Positions 7,948-11,074 of a DNA stretch of 11,074 nt are shown piece by piece. The translations under genes were made by a program, and so were the position numbers. Below the pieces are notes generated by a model, which ran no database searches, was not told the origin of the DNA, and worked only from the letters and a program-made list of their open reading frames with translations. How positions within the stretch are numbered: the first letter of the stretch is position 1; each line of letters opens with the position of its first letter. Source of the stretch: an uncultured Bordetella sp. (GTDB lineage Bacteria > Pseudomonadota > Gammaproteobacteria > Burkholderiales > Burkholderiaceae_B); the NCBI GenBank assembly GCA_937881145.1, contig CALGFL010000119.1:1-11074 (forward strand). The letters are read 5' to 3'.

Positions 7948-9594
7948 ATGTCCGAACGCGAGTCGATGGAATACGACGTAGTCGTCGTGGGCGGCGGCCC
8001 CGGCGGTCTGGCCACGGCCATACGCCTCAAGCAGCTTGCCAGCGAGCGCAACCACGAAGTCAGCGTCTGTGTGCTGGAGAAGGCCGCGGAGCTGGGCGCC
8101 CACACGCTGTCCGGCGCGGTGATGGACCCGCAGGCGCTCACCGAACTCATCCCCGACTGGAAAGAAAAAGGCGCGCCGCTCACCGTGGCGGTCACGCAGG
8201 ACCAGTTCCTGTTCCTGACGCAATCGGGCGAGCGCCGCACGCCCGACTGGCTGCTGCCCCACTGCTTTCAGAACCATGGCAACTACGTCGTGCGCTTGGG
8301 CGAGTTCGTCAAATGGCTGGGCGAACAGGCCGAGGCGCTGGGCGTGGATGTGTTTCCCGGCTTTGCCGCCGTGCAAGTGCTCTACGACGAGGCCGGGGCA
8401 GTGCGCGGCGTGGTCACGGGCGACATGGGCGTGGCGCGCGACGGCTCGCATACCGACCACTATCAGCCCGGCATGGAGCTGCTGGCGCGCTATACCGTCT
8501 TCGCCGAAGGCGCCCGAGGTCAATTGGGCCGCCAGCTGATCGAGCGCTACAAACTCGACGCCGGCCGCGACCCGCAAAGCTACGGTATCGGCATCAAGGA
8601 GCTCTGGGAAGTCGACCCCGCGCAGTCCAAGCCCGGCCTGGTCGTGCACACCGCCGGCTGGCCGCTCGATTCGGACACCTACGGCGGTTCCTTCCTCTAT
8701 CACCTGGACAACAATCAGGTGGCGGTGGGCATGGTGGTGGGCCTGGACTACGCCAACCCCTGGCTCTCGCCCTACGACGAATTCCAGCGCTACAAGACGC
8801 ACCCGGCCATACGCCCCACCTTCGAAGGCGGCAAGCGCATCGCCTACGGCGCGCGCGCCATCACCGCGGGCGGCCTGCTGTCGCTGCCCAAGCTGGTATT
8901 CCCGGGCGGCGTCATGGTGGGCTGCGAAGCGGGCTTTCTCAACGCCTCGCGCATCAAGGGCAGCCACGCCGCCCTCAAGACCGGCAAGCTGGCCGCCGAA
9001 GCCGCTTTCGATGCCATCGTGGCCGACCGCAGGCAGGACGAGCTCACAGCCTACCCCGCGGCTTTCGAATCGTCCTGGCTGCACGCCGAGCTGAACAAGG
9101 CGCGCAATTTCAAGCAGTGGTTCAAGAAGGGCCGCACCGTGGCCACGTTGATGACGGGCATCGAGCAGTGGCTGCTCAGGGGCAAGATGCCCTGGACCAT
9201 CCACCGCACCAAACCCGACCATGCATGCCTGCAGCCGGCCTCGCAGTGCGCGCGCATCGACTATCCCAAGCCCGACGGCAAGCTCACCTTCGACAAGCCC
9301 AGCTCGGTGTTCATCTCGAACACCAACCACGAAGAGAACCAGCCCATCCATCTCACGCTCAAGGACGCGTCGGTACCGGTGGCCATCAACCTGGCGCAAT
9401 ACGGCGGCCCCGAGGCACGCTACTGTCCGGCCGGCGTGTACGAGTTCGTCAAGGACGACCACGGCGCCGACAAGCTGCAGATCAACGCGCAGAACTGCGT
9501 GCACTGCAAGACGTGCGATATCAAGGACCCGACGCAGAACATCGTGTGGACGGCGCCCCAAGGCGGCGAAGGGCCGGTTTATAGCGGGATGTAG
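7948..9594 (+). CDS. Electron-transfer flavoprotein:ubiquinone oxidoreductase (ETF-QO)
   Basis: Membrane-associated FAD and 4Fe-4S enzyme that takes electrons from reduced ETF (from acyl-CoA and amino-acid dehydrogenases) and passes them to ubiquinone. It has 548 residues, the normal length. FAD binding: YDVVVVGGGPGGLATAIRLK with the GGGPGG at 15-20. The middle holds family segments such as HTLSGAVMDPQAL, GIKELWEV and GGSFLYHLDNNQVAVGMVVGLDY, with VMVGCEAGFLNASRIKGSH near the second FAD region. The cluster ligands are Cys493 (RYCPAGVYE) and Cys517, Cys520 and Cys523 (NCVHCKTCDIKDP), all present. The start is the ATG at 7948 with AAGGGGA seven bases upstream; an in-frame TTG at 7882 would add 22 unrelated residues across the leader hairpin. 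The ETF subunit genes are not in the window. The next gene begins immediately after its stop. Confidence 0.96.
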   Translation: MSERESMEYDVVVVGGGPGGLATAIRLKQLASERNHEVSVCVLEKAAELGAHTLSGAVMDPQALTELIPDWKEKGAPLTVAVTQDQFLFLTQSGERRTPDWLLPHCFQNHGNYVVRLGEFVKWLGEQAEALGVDVFPGFAAVQVLYDEAGAVRGVVTGDMGVARDGSHTDHYQPGMELLARYTVFAEGARGQLGRQLIERYKLDAGRDPQSYGIGIKELWEVDPAQSKPGLVVHTAGWPLDSDTYGGSFLYHLDNNQVAVGMVVGLDYANPWLSPYDEFQRYKTHPAIRPTFEGGKRIAYGARAITAGGLLSLPKLVFPGGVMVGCEAGFLNASRIKGSHAALKTGKLAAEAAFDAIVADRRQDELTAYPAAFESSWLHAELNKARNFKQWFKKGRTVATLMTGIEQWLLRGKMPWTIHRTKPDHACLQPASQCARIDYPKPDGKLTFDKPSSVFISNTNHEENQPIHLTLKDASVPVAINLAQYGGPEARYCPAGVYEFVKDDHGADKLQINAQNCVHCKTCDIKDPTQNIVWTAPQGGEGPVYSGM

Positions 9595-10428
9595 GTGAAC
9601 AGGCGCATATTGCTGGTGGGCGCGGGCGACGTGGGCCTGCGCGCGGCGCGGGAACTGCTGACACAGGGTGACGAAGTCTGGGCCTTGCGCCGGCATCCGG
9701 CCGCGACCGAACACGAGCGCCTGCACTGGCTCGCGGCGGATCTGGGCGAACCCGAAACCCTGCGCGGCCTGCCTCGCGGCATCACGCACGTGGCCTGGGC
9801 CGCCGCACCCGACGCCCGCACTGCGCAGGCTTATGCCCGTGTTTTTACGGACGGCGTCAAGCACGTGTTCGGCGCGCTCGACTGCGGCGTGCTGCAGCGC
9901 GTGGCGTTCGTTTCGTCGTCCGCGGTCTACGGCGAACACGGCGGCGGCCCGGTGAACGAAGACACGCCCCCTGCCCCGCCCGGCCATAACGGCCGCATTC
10001 TGCTCGAAGCGGAGCGGTGGCTGGCGGGCCAGGGACTGCCCGCCGTGGCGCTGCGCCTGGCCGGAATCTACGGCCCAGGCCGCACGCAACTGCTGGACCG
10101 CCTGCGCGCCGGACAGGCCCGCGCACCGGTAGAGCCGCCGCATTGGGCCAACCGCATCCACGTGGAAGACGCGGCCTCGGCCCTGGTGCATCTATTGACC
10201 CTGGACGACCCGCAGCCCGTCTACATCGGCTGCGACGACACGCCGCAACCCCTGCACGAGCTGTATGCGTATCTGGCCGATTTGCTGGGCGCCGCCGCGC
10301 CCGCGGTCGGCCCGGCGCCCGCGGGCGTAGGCAGCAAGCGGCTCGACAATGCCCGCCTGAAATCCAGCGGCTATGCGCTGCGCTGGCCCGACTCGCGGGC
10401 CGGCTATGCCGCCCTGATCAACGCTTAG
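9595..10428 (+). CDS. Atypical SDR / NAD-dependent epimerase-like protein (YeeZ-like)
   Basis: Rossmann-fold protein of 277 residues, related to extended short-chain dehydrogenases. The nucleotide-binding loop is ILLVGAGDVGLRAA (5-18, GxGxxG type). VAFVSSSAVYGEHGGGPVNED has the Ser/Tyr region, but the usual YxxxK lysine is absent: the segment that would carry it reads GRILLEAERWL. This is the pattern of the atypical SDR group that includes E. coli YeeZ, whose members may bind NAD(P) without classical epimerase chemistry. Further family segments are LRLAGIYGPGR and NRIHVEDAASAL. It starts with GTG directly after the ETF-QO TAG, with no spacer and only GGG in the ETF-QO end as a ribosome site, so translation probably depends on ribosomes finishing ETF-QO. 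It is convergent with the threonine aldolase, overlapping by 11 bases. Function unknown. Confidence 0.82.
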   Translation: MNRRILLVGAGDVGLRAARELLTQGDEVWALRRHPAATEHERLHWLAADLGEPETLRGLPRGITHVAWAAAPDARTAQAYARVFTDGVKHVFGALDCGVLQRVAFVSSSAVYGEHGGGPVNEDTPPAPPGHNGRILLEAERWLAGQGLPAVALRLAGIYGPGRTQLLDRLRAGQARAPVEPPHWANRIHVEDAASALVHLLTLDDPQPVYIGCDDTPQPLHELYAYLADLLGAAAPAVGPAPAGVGSKRLDNARLKSSGYALRWPDSRAGYAALINA

Positions 10429-11074
10429 AAAGATACGCCTGGGCGACCGCGACGACGCGATCCACGTCCGCCTCGGACACGTCCAGGTGCGTGACCATGC
10501 GCGTGGGGCCACCGTAGGCACCCAGGACCAGGATGTCCTGTGCCTTGAACGCAGCGAACAGGCCTTCGCAGACCGAAGGCTCGAAATCGATCATCACCAT
10601 ATTGGTCGCCTGCGACACCGACTTCACGTACGGCAGGGTCTTGAAGCCGGCAGCCAGGCGCTCGGCATTGGCGTGATCCTGCGCCAGGCGCTCGACGTTG
10701 TGATCCAGCGCGTACAAGCAGGCCGCGGCCAGAATGCCGCCCTGCCGCATGCCCCCGCCCAGCACCTTGCGCCAGCGGTAGGCCTTGTCGATCAAGGCCT
10801 TGCTGCCCGCCAGCACCGAGCCGACCGGTGCGCCCAGACCCTTGGAAAAGCAGATCGACACGCTGTCGAAGGTCTCGCACAGCTGCTTTAGCGACAGGCC
10901 GCTGGCCACCGAGGCGTTGAACACGCGCGCGCCGTCCAGGTGCGTCGACAGGCCGATGGAATGCGCCCAGTCGGTAGCCTCGCGCACATAGCTCTGCGGG
11001 ATCACCTTGCCGCTGCAGGTGTTCTCCAGTCCCAACGTCCTGGTATTGGCGAAGTGCGGATAGCCCTTGACCGT
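10418..11074 (-). CDS. ltaE: Low-specificity L-threonine aldolase (5' end cut by window edge)
   Basis: PLP enzyme of the beta-eliminating lyase/threonine aldolase fold that splits L-threonine and L-allo-threonine to glycine and acetaldehyde. The visible 218 residues are the C-terminal two thirds; about 115 residues and the start lie beyond 11074. The frame is open from the edge (TVKGYPHFANTRTLGLENT...), so an internal TTG at 11035 is not a start. Motifs match LtaE: LENTCSGKVIP, THLDGARVFNA (the Asp that contacts the PLP ring nitrogen), SICFSKGLGAPVGS (the PLP Schiff-base Lys), YRWRKVLGGGMRQGGILAAACLYAL and the end RMVTHLDVSEADVDRV. All active-site elements in this part are intact. Its last 11 bases, including the stop, overlap the end of the epimerase-like gene on the other strand. 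Confidence 0.93.
   Translation of the reverse strand, partial: TVKGYPHFANTRTLGLENTCSGKVIPQSYVREATDWAHSIGLSTHLDGARVFNASVASGLSLKQLCETFDSVSICFSKGLGAPVGSVLAGSKALIDKAYRWRKVLGGGMRQGGILAAACLYALDHNVERLAQDHANAERLAAGFKTLPYVKSVSQATNMVMIDFEPSVCEGLFAAFKAQDILVLGAYGGPTRMVTHLDVSEADVDRVVAVAQAYLSKR

Noticed and set aside
6110..7981. 623-codon plus-strand open frame across scoB, scoA and the thioesterase
   Set aside because: It spans three real genes and their gaps antisense and has the same His/Gly/Arg-rich shadow composition.
7855..10191. 778-codon minus-strand open frame opposite ETF-QO and the epimerase-like gene
   Set aside because: Antisense shadow; the plus-strand ETF-QO with all four cluster cysteines is unmistakable.

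Overview
The window is an ordinary-density, GC-rich bacterial chromosomal segment holding eleven protein genes. Nine are complete and two are cut by the window edges. The gene content, the wholly G/C-biased third codon positions and the protein types point to a betaproteobacterium of the Bordetella/Achromobacter (Alcaligenaceae) kind. This assignment is inferred from general resemblance, not from a search.

Left block (1-5082, all minus strand). A MurR/RpiR-family regulator, an isoaspartyl peptidase/L-asparaginase (iaaA), a double-ATPase peptide transporter subunit (gsiA) and a periplasmic binding protein (gsiB, running off the left edge) lie in one tight array. The regulator stop and the iaaA start overlap (ATGA), and the other gaps are 18 and 44 bases. 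The order iaaA-gsiA-gsiB matches the E. coli glutathione importer operon, so the permease genes gsiC and gsiD are expected just beyond position 1. Likely job: import glutathione or other gamma-/beta-linked small peptides and hydrolyse isoaspartyl bonds, under a sugar-phosphate-sensing type regulator.

Middle (5083-5890). A short AT-rich divergent region with two similar inverted repeats about 31 bases apart separates the regulator from an ElaA-type GNAT acetyltransferase on the plus strand. After elaA comes the most unusual non-coding structure of the window: a 132-base palindromic element with perfect 23-base outer arms that nests a perfect 10-base stem, which in turn closes two adjacent hairpins (a compact Y shape). 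It sits between the convergent elaA and scoB genes.

Right block (5891-11074). On the minus strand are scoB and scoA (3-oxoacid CoA-transferase) and, upstream of them, a hotdog thioesterase. Divergent from the thioesterase is the electron-transfer flavoprotein:ubiquinone oxidoreductase gene, followed with no spacer by an atypical SDR epimerase-like gene starting with GTG. The right edge holds the C-terminal two thirds of a low-specificity threonine aldolase on the minus strand, whose stop overlaps the epimerase end by 11 bases. The CoA-transferase, thioesterase and ETF-QO suggest acyl-CoA/ketone-body metabolism feeding electrons to quinone. I saw no RNA gene, insertion sequence, phage gene or CRISPR array. 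No defence or otherwise novel protein system is evident; the candidates for novelty are the structured repeat and the paired operators.
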